Of a DNA stretch of 50,956 bases, positions 16,365 through 23,610 are shown piece by piece. Source of the stretch: Clostridiales bacterium (lineage in GTDB: Bacteria > Bacillota > Clostridia > Saccharofermentanales > Saccharofermentanaceae). The notes below the pieces were generated by a model, which was not told the origin of the DNA, ran no database searches, and worked only from the letters and a program-made list of their open reading frames with translations. Made by a program: the position numbers and the translations under genes. The first letter of the stretch is position 1; every line of letters starts with the position of its first letter. The stretch is from NCBI GenBank assembly GCA_017554745.1, contig JAFZHS010000028.1:1-50956 (forward strand), in the 5' to 3' direction.

Positions 16365-17210
16365 ATGAAGAAATGTCCCGATTGCGGTATGGTCATTGCC
16401 AATCAGGCTATCAGATGCCCTAAGTGTAAGTATACATTCACATCAGCAGACGAGAGTGCAGGCGGCGGTGATTCTGCTGCAGTTACTCCTCAGGCAGCAG
16501 CTGTTTCAGCAGCAGCTACCGGCAAGTCCGAGAAGGTTGCCGGCATTATGCCCATGATCGAGGTAAACAAGGACAACGTTGATACTCTTTATGAGCAGCT
16601 CAAGGCAGCTATCGTTAAGAGAAAGACAGAGTTCGATCACTTCATCGACTTCCTCGAGAACAGAACATCCTGGCTCACCTCTCCTGCAGAAGTTAAGGGT
16701 TCTCTCGCATGCGAGAAGGGTCTCCTCATCAGAAGCGTTGCAGTTGCTAAGCAGCTCTTGAGAATCAAGGATACGATCATGCCCCAGCTCGACGAAGAGT
16801 CCGCTATCATCATCGCTCTCTTCCACGAAGTTGGTAAGGTAGGTATCGAAGGCAAGCCTCTCTTCATCCAGGAAGAGTCCAGCTCTCTGGGCAGCACATC
16901 TACTCTGGGTCTCTCATTCTCCAGCAGACTGTCCGGTGCTTCTTCTAACTCAACACCTACTTACTCCATCAACAGCAAGCTTGTTCACATGAACGTTGGC
17001 GTAAGATCCCTCTTCCTCGTTTCACAGTACATGCTGCTCTCAGACGACGAAGCTCAGGCTATCAGCTACGGTTCAGACGTTGAGCTCCTTGGCGGAAAGC
17101 TCTCACCTTACACACTTCTCCTCTCTACTGCTCTCCAGATGCAGAAGACGATCTATGAGGATTCCGATGTTGTATCAGGTTACAGCTTCACAGTAATCGA
17201 CGCTAAGTAA
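16365..17210 (+). CDS. Zinc-ribbon protein with degenerate HD-domain
   Basis: 281 residues. The N-terminal zinc ribbon has CxxC pairs at 4/7 and 18/21, followed by an Ala/Gly-rich linker (29-56). The rest resembles the HD-domain proteins of phages and conjugative elements: FLENRTSWLTSP is like FLETTDFFTAPAS, GLLIRSVAV (119-127) is like GLLEHSLAV, and ALFHEVGK (151-158) is like LLHDLCK. The first histidine is replaced by Arg, HD is HE, and the later HMG motif is gone, so metal-dependent phosphohydrolase activity is doubtful. The ATG at 16365 follows AGGAGG; a GTG seven codons upstream precedes the SD. It is monocistronic, with promoter and terminator. Function is unknown. Confidence 0.75.
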   Translation: MKKCPDCGMVIANQAIRCPKCKYTFTSADESAGGGDSAAVTPQAAAVSAAATGKSEKVAGIMPMIEVNKDNVDTLYEQLKAAIVKRKTEFDHFIDFLENRTSWLTSPAEVKGSLACEKGLLIRSVAVAKQLLRIKDTIMPQLDEESAIIIALFHEVGKVGIEGKPLFIQEESSSLGSTSTLGLSFSSRLSGASSNSTPTYSINSKLVHMNVGVRSLFLVSQYMLLSDDEAQAISYGSDVELLGGKLSPYTLLLSTALQMQKTIYEDSDVVSGYSFTVIDAK

Positions 17211-17234
17211 TCTTAAGATCAAACAAAAACTTCA

Positions 17235-17265
17235 AAGGCTGTCTCATATGAGGCAGCCTTTTTTT
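17235..17265 (+). terminator. Intrinsic terminator of the zinc-ribbon gene
   Basis: AAGGCTG-t-CTCAT/ATGAG-g-CAGCCTT hairpin followed by a T-run. It is one of five related terminators in the window. Confidence 0.9.
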
Positions 17266-17286
17266 GCAGTTTCAGACACAGAATAA

Positions 17287-17316
17287 AGGGCTGCCTTCCG
17301 GCAACCCCTTATCCGT
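17287..17316 (-). terminator. Terminator of the lipoprotein operon
   Basis: On the minus strand AAGGGGTTGCC/GGCAGCCCTT with a GGAA loop and one bulge, followed by the short T-rich TATTC. It lies just past the stop of the 621-aa lipoprotein gene. Confidence 0.5.
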
Positions 17317-17342
17317 GTGTCTCTTACGTGGAGGGAGTAATG

Positions 17343-19208
17343 TTATACGGGTTGTAATATGCTTAAGATCGCTTCGTGCATCCACTGGTTGTTGCCGATG
17401 TCATAGAAATCGCAGAAGATCTCTTCCATATCGATCCTGATGATGTTGCAGTTTGAGTCCATGACCTCAAGATACTGCATAGCTACGACTCTCTGGGGCA
17501 CAACGACATCGCCGGCCTTGATAGACATCTGCTCGGTCGTGATCTTATCGTTCTTTACGACATAACCTGAGAGATCCTTTGTAGCCTTTACGGAGCAGCT
17601 TGAAGCAACGTTGAAGCAGAAGTCCTTAGTCACGGGCAGTCCGTTGGTGTCTACCTTGAAGGCGCCCTTGATGCTGATCACGCCGTTCATGCCGTCATAT
17701 ACATAGCACTCGAAAGATTTAGATGAAGTGATCGTGCCGATGACCTTAAGATCTGAGACAAAGGTGATGTATTCGATCGAATCTTCTGTTACTTCAAATA
17801 CATAGATACCTTCATTCTCGCCTTCGAGAGGTGCTGTAACGTAGATATATGCCTTGCCTGCGCTCTTTAAGAGGTATGCGTCTTTAATTCTCTCGCAACC
17901 GTCGACGAGCGGGAAAACGAATGACTTGTCTTCGTAAGTGATCCTGATGTTTTCAACTTTGTAGATCTCGACCAGGAGATTAGCATATGCGGTTCCGAAG
18001 AACAGGTCGCCCTTTCCCTGGTCAAATTTGTAAGCAGTACCGTCCTGAATATCCTTTACCGTAAAAACATAGCTGTTTTCCTGCTTGACCATGCTCTTGA
18101 TGGCGTTAAATGCCCAGCGGCAGTTATTCTGATCGTAGTATGTCTCGCAAGCCTTTGTGAAATCGGCTCTTATGATGTTTCCGTATGCGTCCTTGAAATC
18201 AATATATTCAACTTCATTGACCTTTACCGGGAAAGCTACCTCACCTGCCTTGATCGTCATGGCAGTCGATGTGGCCTTTCCGTCTTTTACCAGATAACCG
18301 TTAATATCTTTGATCGCTCTGATATAGTCACATACTTCTATGGTGATGAAATTATCGGAAGGGACAGGCATACCGTTAGCTGATACCTTGTAATTTCTTC
18401 TTGTTGCGAATCCGGATCCTTTTCCGTATTCTTCACAGCACATGAAGGATGTTGTGTTGTTCAGATAATAATCGGATGTGCAGAGATTGGATGCGACACC
18501 GACTCTGCTTACTGAGCTGTCGCTTATCTCATAGACGTTGATCTCGTGAATATTGCATCCTCTGACTGCTTCTACGTATACGAATGTCTTTCCGTTGTGT
18601 CTTATCAGATAACCGTCTACGGCTCTGACCGAAGTTATGTCACTGTAAAACACCTTGTCGTTAATGTTGAATACAGTCTGGTTATATTCATCAACATAGA
18701 ACCAGATCTTTCCGAAATCACCGCTCAGGCGGAAATCGCCTTCACTCTCTTCCATGAAATGTGTGACAGTCTCTTCCTTAAGAGCGTTAAGCGTCATCTT
18801 AGCCGGAGTAGTGGTGGTTGTATTTGTGTTGCTGTTATTGTTATTTGTGCTGGTCTGATTGTTCTCTGTAACTGTTACAGAAGGTGTGGGAGTAACCGTT
18901 GCCTCCTGCTCCCCGGAAGGCTCTGTAGTCTCTGCCGGCAAAGAAGTCTCAGGTGTCGTATTTGCAACTGTTGCGGATGAGGGATCGGCGGCAGGCGTGC
19001 CCGGCTGTGTGTTTACGTTGACAGCAGATGTGAGTCCGTCTGCATTTCCGCTTACGATAACGCTCTCGATCGTGATGCCGTCTGCCTTGACCTCGGTCGT
19101 GCAGCCTGTAGCTGCGAAAGCGATAGTTCCTGTAAGAAGGACTGTTCCGAGCGTTGCTAACTTAACGCTGCCGGTTCCTTTAATTGTTCCTTTTTTGATA
19201 AATTTCAT
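17343..19208 (-). CDS. Lipoprotein with two copies of a ~220-residue domain (domain B), BlaI-regulated
   Basis: 621 residues. The signal peptide ends in a lipobox (FAATGC, Cys36). The first 50 residues (MKFIKKGTIK... GCTTEVKADGITIE) are nearly the same as those of the neighbouring lipoprotein. A Thr/Pro/Asn-rich spacer (about 60-140) follows, then two tandem domains. Each ends in a similar block: GYLVKDGKA...IKAGEV...YIDFKDAYGNIIRAD...RWAFNAIKSM, and GYVVKNDKI...IKAGDV...YLEVMDSNCNIIRID...QWMHEAILSI. The same block closes the BlaR1-like sensor. I do not recognise the family. GAGG lies upstream of the ATG. The gene is 14 bp after the first lipoprotein gene and shares its operator-controlled promoter. 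The exported, membrane-anchored location is secure; the function is unknown. Confidence 0.85.
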   Translation of the reverse strand: MKFIKKGTIKGTGSVKLATLGTVLLTGTIAFAATGCTTEVKADGITIESVIVSGNADGLTSAVNVNTQPGTPAADPSSATVANTTPETSLPAETTEPSGEQEATVTPTPSVTVTENNQTSTNNNNSNTNTTTTTPAKMTLNALKEETVTHFMEESEGDFRLSGDFGKIWFYVDEYNQTVFNINDKVFYSDITSVRAVDGYLIRHNGKTFVYVEAVRGCNIHEINVYEISDSSVSRVGVASNLCTSDYYLNNTTSFMCCEEYGKGSGFATRRNYKVSANGMPVPSDNFITIEVCDYIRAIKDINGYLVKDGKATSTAMTIKAGEVAFPVKVNEVEYIDFKDAYGNIIRADFTKACETYYDQNNCRWAFNAIKSMVKQENSYVFTVKDIQDGTAYKFDQGKGDLFFGTAYANLLVEIYKVENIRITYEDKSFVFPLVDGCERIKDAYLLKSAGKAYIYVTAPLEGENEGIYVFEVTEDSIEYITFVSDLKVIGTITSSKSFECYVYDGMNGVISIKGAFKVDTNGLPVTKDFCFNVASSCSVKATKDLSGYVVKNDKITTEQMSIKAGDVVVPQRVVAMQYLEVMDSNCNIIRIDMEEIFCDFYDIGNNQWMHEAILSILQPV

Positions 19209-19222
19209 ATCTTTTTCCTCTT

Positions 19223-20446
19223 TTATTTATTGCAGAGAATGTAATCCAAATCTGTTGAAACGATATTCAAAGCTCCGAGCTCTTCTGCTCTTGCGAAGAC
19301 CATCTCTTCGATCTGAGCGTGATCGTAAACCTTAAGGCCGTAGTAATTCATGATGCCCACTATGCGGTCTGAATCAGAGAAGTTGGCCTCTGTCGTTGTA
19401 TCCTTGCCGTTGCCGTCCCATACGCAGTATGTGAAATAGCTGGAAGTAGAAGGATTCGGCTTGTCATCAAATCTGAACGCAATGATCGACCAGTCGGTAT
19501 AATCAACGTCAAGTCCGTCGGTATAATACTCAATGTATGCCAGATCGTTGGATTCATCGAAATAGTCGTAACAGCCGACTACATGGTCGTAATTGCCGTT
19601 TAACCTTGTAATCTCACACTGATACAGGAGCTGGAAGTCGCCGTTGCCGTCAACAAATCCCTTTGTGTAATAGTGGTGATATGCACCGCCTGAAGTATCA
19701 CAGGATATCTCGCCCAAAGAAGAAATCGTTTCTAAATTTCTGTACCAGCTCTCGGCTGTATAACAGATATAAAGCTTGCCGTTGAACTCCTTGATGATGT
19801 AATAAGTCTGGTAGTCGGCATATGCTCTCTGATACTTGATAACCAAAAGCAATTCGGGGATTCCGTCATTACCGCAGTCAATGTAAGAGTAAGATGCGCA
19901 AGTGTTTCTGTTTATTGAAGATACGTCAGGATCATTTTCGAAGTCGTCAACGAGGGATGCTACTGTATTGTTTCCTTCATAGAAAGTTCCGAAAGACTTG
20001 CGTCCGGCGCCGATCTCACCGCATAAAAAAGACTGATAAATATCTTTTTTTGCAGGAGTATTGCTGTTATCAGCCGGCTGGCTGGCTTCTGTGTTTGCGG
20101 GCTCCTGCTTGTTAGGAGTATTTGTCGTCTCAGGAGCCTTGTCAGAAGGATCTGTGATCTCGATATCAACAAATGAAGGAGCTGAATCATCCGGTGCGGA
20201 CTGGGCAGGAACTGATGCCTGAGTATCAACATCGGCATTAACTACTACGTTGGCGCCGTCGAGGATACCGTCAACATCAGATCCGCTGATCTCGAGCTTG
20301 TCGATCGTGATGCCTTCTGCCTTAACCTCTGTGGTGCAGCCGGATGCTGAAAGAGCAATAGCGCCTGTAAGAAGGATCGAGCCAAGTGCAGTTACCTTTG
20401 AGCTGCCTTTGAATTCCTTGATTGTTCCCTTTTTAATAAATTTCAT
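19223..20446 (-). CDS. Lipoprotein with DxDGxPEL-type domain (domain A), BlaI-regulated
   Basis: 407 residues. The signal peptide has lipobox SASGC followed by TTEVKAEGITID, nearly the same as the downstream lipoprotein. An Asp/Pro/Thr-rich spacer runs to about residue 125. The C-terminal domain carries YSYIDCGNDGIPELLLV, an acidic calcium-loop-like motif common in clostridial exported proteins; a related LIYVDDDLVPELVVD occurs in the ectodomain of the BlaR1-like sensor. The start is the ATG at 20446, with GGAGG 9 nt before it; an upstream in-frame extension would run through the operators. It is the first gene of a two-gene operon. It could bind a ligand, cell-wall fragment or ion; this is not established. 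Confidence 0.85.
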   Translation of the reverse strand: MKFIKKGTIKEFKGSSKVTALGSILLTGAIALSASGCTTEVKAEGITIDKLEISGSDVDGILDGANVVVNADVDTQASVPAQSAPDDSAPSFVDIEITDPSDKAPETTNTPNKQEPANTEASQPADNSNTPAKKDIYQSFLCGEIGAGRKSFGTFYEGNNTVASLVDDFENDPDVSSINRNTCASYSYIDCGNDGIPELLLVIKYQRAYADYQTYYIIKEFNGKLYICYTAESWYRNLETISSLGEISCDTSGGAYHHYYTKGFVDGNGDFQLLYQCEITRLNGNYDHVVGCYDYFDESNDLAYIEYYTDGLDVDYTDWSIIAFRFDDKPNPSTSSYFTYCVWDGNGKDTTTEANFSDSDRIVGIMNYYGLKVYDHAQIEEMVFARAEELGALNIVSTDLDYILCNK

Positions 20447-20488
20447 TTTTATTTCCTCCAATAGAGTTTGTGCTCTTATTAGTGCCGT

Positions 20489-20502
20489 TCTACGTTTGTA
20501 GA
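20489..20502 (-). promoter_or_regulatory. BlaI-type operator in the lipoprotein leader (proximal)
   Basis: TCTACGTTTGTAGA, a 14-bp imperfect palindrome of the TACAnnTGTA class, downstream of the transcription start. Confidence 0.65.
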
Positions 20503-20518
20503 TTCTACATATGTAGAA
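20503..20518 (-). promoter_or_regulatory. BlaI-type operator in the lipoprotein leader (perfect)
   Basis: TTCTACATATGTAGAA, a perfect 16-bp palindrome abutting the previous site. Bound repressor here would block elongation or assist cooperative binding. Confidence 0.8.
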
Positions 20519-20533
20519 CAACCTTACGCGGTC

Positions 20534-20562
20534 ATTCTACACATGTAGAACCACCGTGTCAA
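20534..20562 (-). promoter_or_regulatory. Promoter of the lipoprotein operon with overlapping BlaI operator
   Basis: Minus strand: TTGACA (20557-20562), 17 nt, TAGAAT (20534-20539). The near-palindrome at 20535-20550 (plus strand TTCTACACATGTAGAA) covers the -10 box, so repressor and RNA polymerase cannot bind together. The blaI promoter has the same geometry. Confidence 0.85.
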
Positions 20563-20569
20563 TACTTTT

Positions 20570-20585
20570 TTCTACATTTGTAGAA
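20570..20585 (-). promoter_or_regulatory. BlaI-type operator upstream of the -35
   Basis: TTCTACATTTGTAGAA, a near-perfect palindrome 8 bp upstream of the -35 hexamer. It is the fourth site in this control region. Confidence 0.75.
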
Positions 20586-20611
20586 TATTTTTCAAAATTT
20601 TTTGCAAAGCA

Positions 20612-20640
20612 GCAAAAAGGGGAGCTGTACTGCTCCCCTT
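20612..20640 (-). terminator. Terminator of the blaI-blaR1-like operon
   Basis: AAGGGGAGC/GCTCCCCTT perfect 9-bp stem with a 6-nt loop, followed on the minus strand by TTTTTG. It isolates the sensor gene from the lipoprotein promoter just beyond. Confidence 0.85.
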
Positions 20641-20673
20641 CAAAATCCTTAAAAGCCCTTATTTTATTGATTG

Positions 20674-23100
20674 TCAGCGGTAAAACATATCCGTAAGCGC
20701 ATCGTAGATCCAGCGGCTGTGGCCCCTGTAATAGTATGTATCGTAAGCATCGGAAATATCGATGTAGATATAATTGTTGCTCGAATCTTTTACGAGCAGG
20801 TAACTCATCTCATCTGCTCTTTCCAGCTTTACCTCTTCGTCCTTGCTGATCGTTACGGGAGTGCCCGAGACGACTCCGTCCTTATAGATATAGCCGGTAA
20901 TATCACGTTTTGCTTTAACAAATCCAAAACCGAACTCGCAGATGTTGTCGTATGTCATCGGGAATCCTGAATTGGGATTTATATAATACTTTCTCGATAT
21001 GCTGCAGAGACCGTAATCTCCGTATGTTTCCGTGCACCAGAACGGCTCATTGGCGGAAGGTGCACCGTCAAGATTCAGATTCGGCACAGAACCTACAAGC
21101 GTGACCCTGGTATCGCCGATATTGTAGATATATACATCCCATCCTGCCGACATCCTGAAATTCCAGATGACGTATATCATGCCGGCTGTTTTGACCAGAT
21201 AAGGTGTGGTATGGCTGGTGGAAGGTATATCCGTCTCAACTTCACATCCGTTAATCGTAAATACAGCTTTCTGGCTTGCGAACGGCTTGATAGTTATTGT
21301 TCCGAAGTTGCCGTTAAGATAATAAATGTAGTTATAATCCATATCAAACTCTGCGGAGTATCCCTCTTCCATGTTGGATAAGGAAGGCTTTTCGGTCGGC
21401 ACAGGAGTAGGTGTCGCTGTGACAGAAGGCGTTGTCTCTGCGCTGTTTGTCGGCTGCGTGTTATTCGTGTTATTGCCCGGAGTACTGTCACCCCTGATAA
21501 GACCGATGACATAGTTCGCTTTGTTCTCGCCTATTATCAGCTTGAGATCGCTGAAAGTATCGTAGAACTCTTTTTCGGTGACCTGTTTGCCATCGATAAT
21601 GAATGAGTTATCGGTATGTCTGCCGGTAACAACCGGATCTTTCCCGTTGATAAGATCATCCATGGTATAAGCGGAATAATAAGTCGTACCGTATGCTGCG
21701 CTGGTAATCTTGCAGATAAAGTCTTTTCTCGGCACAAAATCATAGATTTCAGTGGAATTAACGTCGTAATAAGCATTCTCGATTACGGGAACGACCATTC
21801 CGTCCTTGTAAGTGTAGAGGCTGATGTCATCTCCGTATTCATGGAAATCAGAATCCATATTGTCTACTACGAGTTCCGGAACAAGGTCATCATCTACATA
21901 GATCAATGTATAGTCATAAGGCTTGCCCGTTGCTTCAAAAGATTCGATCAGCGCGACATAGGGCTCGATGAAGCCGTCATTCCACATGGTCTCCATGACA
22001 GATTCCGGCGTCTCTGAAGGAAGTGCCTCCGCGCTCTCGGTAATCGTCGTCTCTTCCGGCTTAGGAGCTGTCTTCTTGCTCTTTACCTCGTGATCCATCG
22101 AAAATGCGGAGATCAGGATGGCAAAGGGAATCGTCAGCACGATGGAAATGATCTGAAGCCATCTGGTCGTATCCTTGCGCTTAATAAGATTTGTGATCCT
22201 GAGCTTGGTCTCCATGCCTCCGAAGCCAAGACCGCTGAACGCAGTGCTCTGCATGAACGCGCCGCCCTTGTCATCGGCAGCGTGTCTTACGAGGGACTTG
22301 CAGTATTCCTTCACCATATCGAGGCTGAAGTTGTCTGTAGTCTCTTCATCCACACGCATCTCGATGTCTGCGCAGAGCATGATAAACGCGAGCCAGACAA
22401 GAGGATTGAACCAGTGGATGCAGAGTATCACATAGCTTACGAGCTTGGTGATGCTGTCCTTATTCTTGATGTGGATCCACTCGTGATTTAAGACATACTC
22501 CCTCTCGTCATCGTCCATGTTGATCGGGAAAAAGATCTTCGGATCAAAAAGACCTACTACGAACGGAGAGTCGATGTCATTGGCCATATAGTACTTTCCG
22601 TCGAAAGAACGGGATGACCACTTGGCCTTCGAATAGAATCTCATGTATCTTATGGCGGAGAAAATGAGCATTCCGACCATTACTACGAACCATACGATAG
22701 ACGCCCAGAAAATAAATCCGGTCTTAAAATCCTTCTTAGCCTCAGTACTTCCGGCCTCAGCCTGAACTATCTGACCTGCGCTTCCTTCCTGTGCTGGCGA
22801 AGCGTCAGCAGAGATGTCATTTCCGGGCTGCGCGGGTGTCTGTACATCTGTATCACCGGGATCGTAAGCCTCGGTTATTGTTGTCTCTGTCTTGGCAGGG
22901 AAAAACCTCGCAAAATTCATAACGCTCGTGGGTGAGCGGAAATTGAACGGGCAGATAAGCCTTACCGCAACCGCTATCCAGAACAGGATAAGTATGCGCT
23001 TAGGGCAATTCTTAAAGACAAGACGGAACAAAAGCACCGCAAGCATTGCTATGCTTCCGTATAAACTCATCTCCAATATTGTGGAAAAGACTCCGTTCAT
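20674..23100 (-). CDS. BlaR1/MecR1-like M56 membrane metalloprotease with novel sensor ectodomain
   Basis: 808 residues. Helices at about 10-29, 35-51, 128-150 and 314-333 frame a cytoplasmic M56 peptidase domain with the zinc motif HEWIH at 206-210 and a downstream acidic ligand region (ADIEMRVDE). Known BlaR1 proteins cleave BlaI-type repressors when the outer sensor is acylated by a beta-lactam. Here the penicillin-binding sensor is missing. Residues after 334 carry a domain with LIYVDDDLVPELVVD (like lipoprotein domain A), a Thr/Pro linker, and a C-terminal domain matching the repeated domain B of the 621-aa lipoprotein. It starts 10 bp after blaI. The ligand is unknown and unlikely to be a beta-lactam. 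Confidence 0.88.
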   Translation of the reverse strand: MNGVFSTILEMSLYGSIAMLAVLLFRLVFKNCPKRILILFWIAVAVRLICPFNFRSPTSVMNFARFFPAKTETTITEAYDPGDTDVQTPAQPGNDISADASPAQEGSAGQIVQAEAGSTEAKKDFKTGFIFWASIVWFVVMVGMLIFSAIRYMRFYSKAKWSSRSFDGKYYMANDIDSPFVVGLFDPKIFFPINMDDDEREYVLNHEWIHIKNKDSITKLVSYVILCIHWFNPLVWLAFIMLCADIEMRVDEETTDNFSLDMVKEYCKSLVRHAADDKGGAFMQSTAFSGLGFGGMETKLRITNLIKRKDTTRWLQIISIVLTIPFAILISAFSMDHEVKSKKTAPKPEETTITESAEALPSETPESVMETMWNDGFIEPYVALIESFEATGKPYDYTLIYVDDDLVPELVVDNMDSDFHEYGDDISLYTYKDGMVVPVIENAYYDVNSTEIYDFVPRKDFICKITSAAYGTTYYSAYTMDDLINGKDPVVTGRHTDNSFIIDGKQVTEKEFYDTFSDLKLIIGENKANYVIGLIRGDSTPGNNTNNTQPTNSAETTPSVTATPTPVPTEKPSLSNMEEGYSAEFDMDYNYIYYLNGNFGTITIKPFASQKAVFTINGCEVETDIPSTSHTTPYLVKTAGMIYVIWNFRMSAGWDVYIYNIGDTRVTLVGSVPNLNLDGAPSANEPFWCTETYGDYGLCSISRKYYINPNSGFPMTYDNICEFGFGFVKAKRDITGYIYKDGVVSGTPVTISKDEEVKLERADEMSYLLVKDSSNNYIYIDISDAYDTYYYRGHSRWIYDALTDMFYR

Positions 23101-23110
23101 CTGAAGGCCC

Positions 23111-23476
23111 TTATTCCTCTGTGTGTTCCTCGATCATGTCGATGAGTCTGGCTGCGTCTTCTTTGCTCATCTTCTTGCCGCCGCCTAAGAAAGCATTGAC
23201 GAACATAGGAAGTGAGCCCTTGAAGTTCTTGGATACCAGCTCTTCACTCTGCTGTCTCTGGAGATCTTCACGGCCGACAATATAAGTGATCGTAGCTTTG
23301 TCATTCTTGATAAAGCCCTTGTCGGACAATCTCTTGAGCATCGTATAGACCGTGGTCTTCTTCCAGCCATGGACCTTCTCGCAGATATCGGAAAGATCAC
23401 CTGAAGAAACAGGCGAATAATCCCAGATAAGCTCCATTAATTTGTATTCGCTATCGCCTATTGAATTCTCTTTCAT
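23111..23476 (-). CDS. blaI: BlaI/MecI/CopY-family transcriptional repressor
   Basis: A 121-residue winged-helix repressor. The DNA-contact region WKKTTVYTMLKRLSDKGFI matches the recognition helix and wing of BlaI/MecI. The C-terminal dimerisation part holds VNAFLGGGKKMSKED, in the region where BlaR1-type proteases cut other family members (around an N/A-F bond; inferred). The chosen ATG (23474-23476) has GGGAGG 6 nt upstream; an ATG five codons earlier encodes that SD. Its own promoter has a perfect 20-bp palindrome over the -10 box, so it is autoregulated. The symbol denotes family only, since no beta-lactamase gene is nearby. Confidence 0.93.
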   Translation of the reverse strand: MKENSIGDSEYKLMELIWDYSPVSSGDLSDICEKVHGWKKTTVYTMLKRLSDKGFIKNDKATITYIVGREDLQRQQSEELVSKNFKGSLPMFVNAFLGGGKKMSKEDAARLIDMIEEHTEE

Positions 23477-23506
23477 GATAAGCCTCCCCATGTACTATTT
23501 CGCCCT

Positions 23507-23536
23507 AATTCTACACGTGTAGAATTCATATGTCAA
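23507..23536 (-). promoter_or_regulatory. blaI promoter with overlapping perfect operator
   Basis: Minus strand: TTGACA (23531-23536), 17 nt, TAGAAT (23508-23513). The perfect palindrome AATTCTACACGTGTAGAATT (23507-23526) spans the -10 and spacer. Arrangement and core match the lipoprotein promoter. Confidence 0.88.
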
Positions 23537-23610
23537 CTTAAATGCCGCCAAGACGATTTATTAAGTAGGTGTATTTACCGTTTTATGTTAATTTATAACA
23601 AAGGAAGGGC

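Noticed and set aside
20674..23491. Beta-lactam resistance locus (blaR1-blaI-blaZ)
   Set aside because: The sensor has no penicillin-binding domain with SxxK/KTG, and no beta-lactamase or PBP2a-like gene is in the locus.
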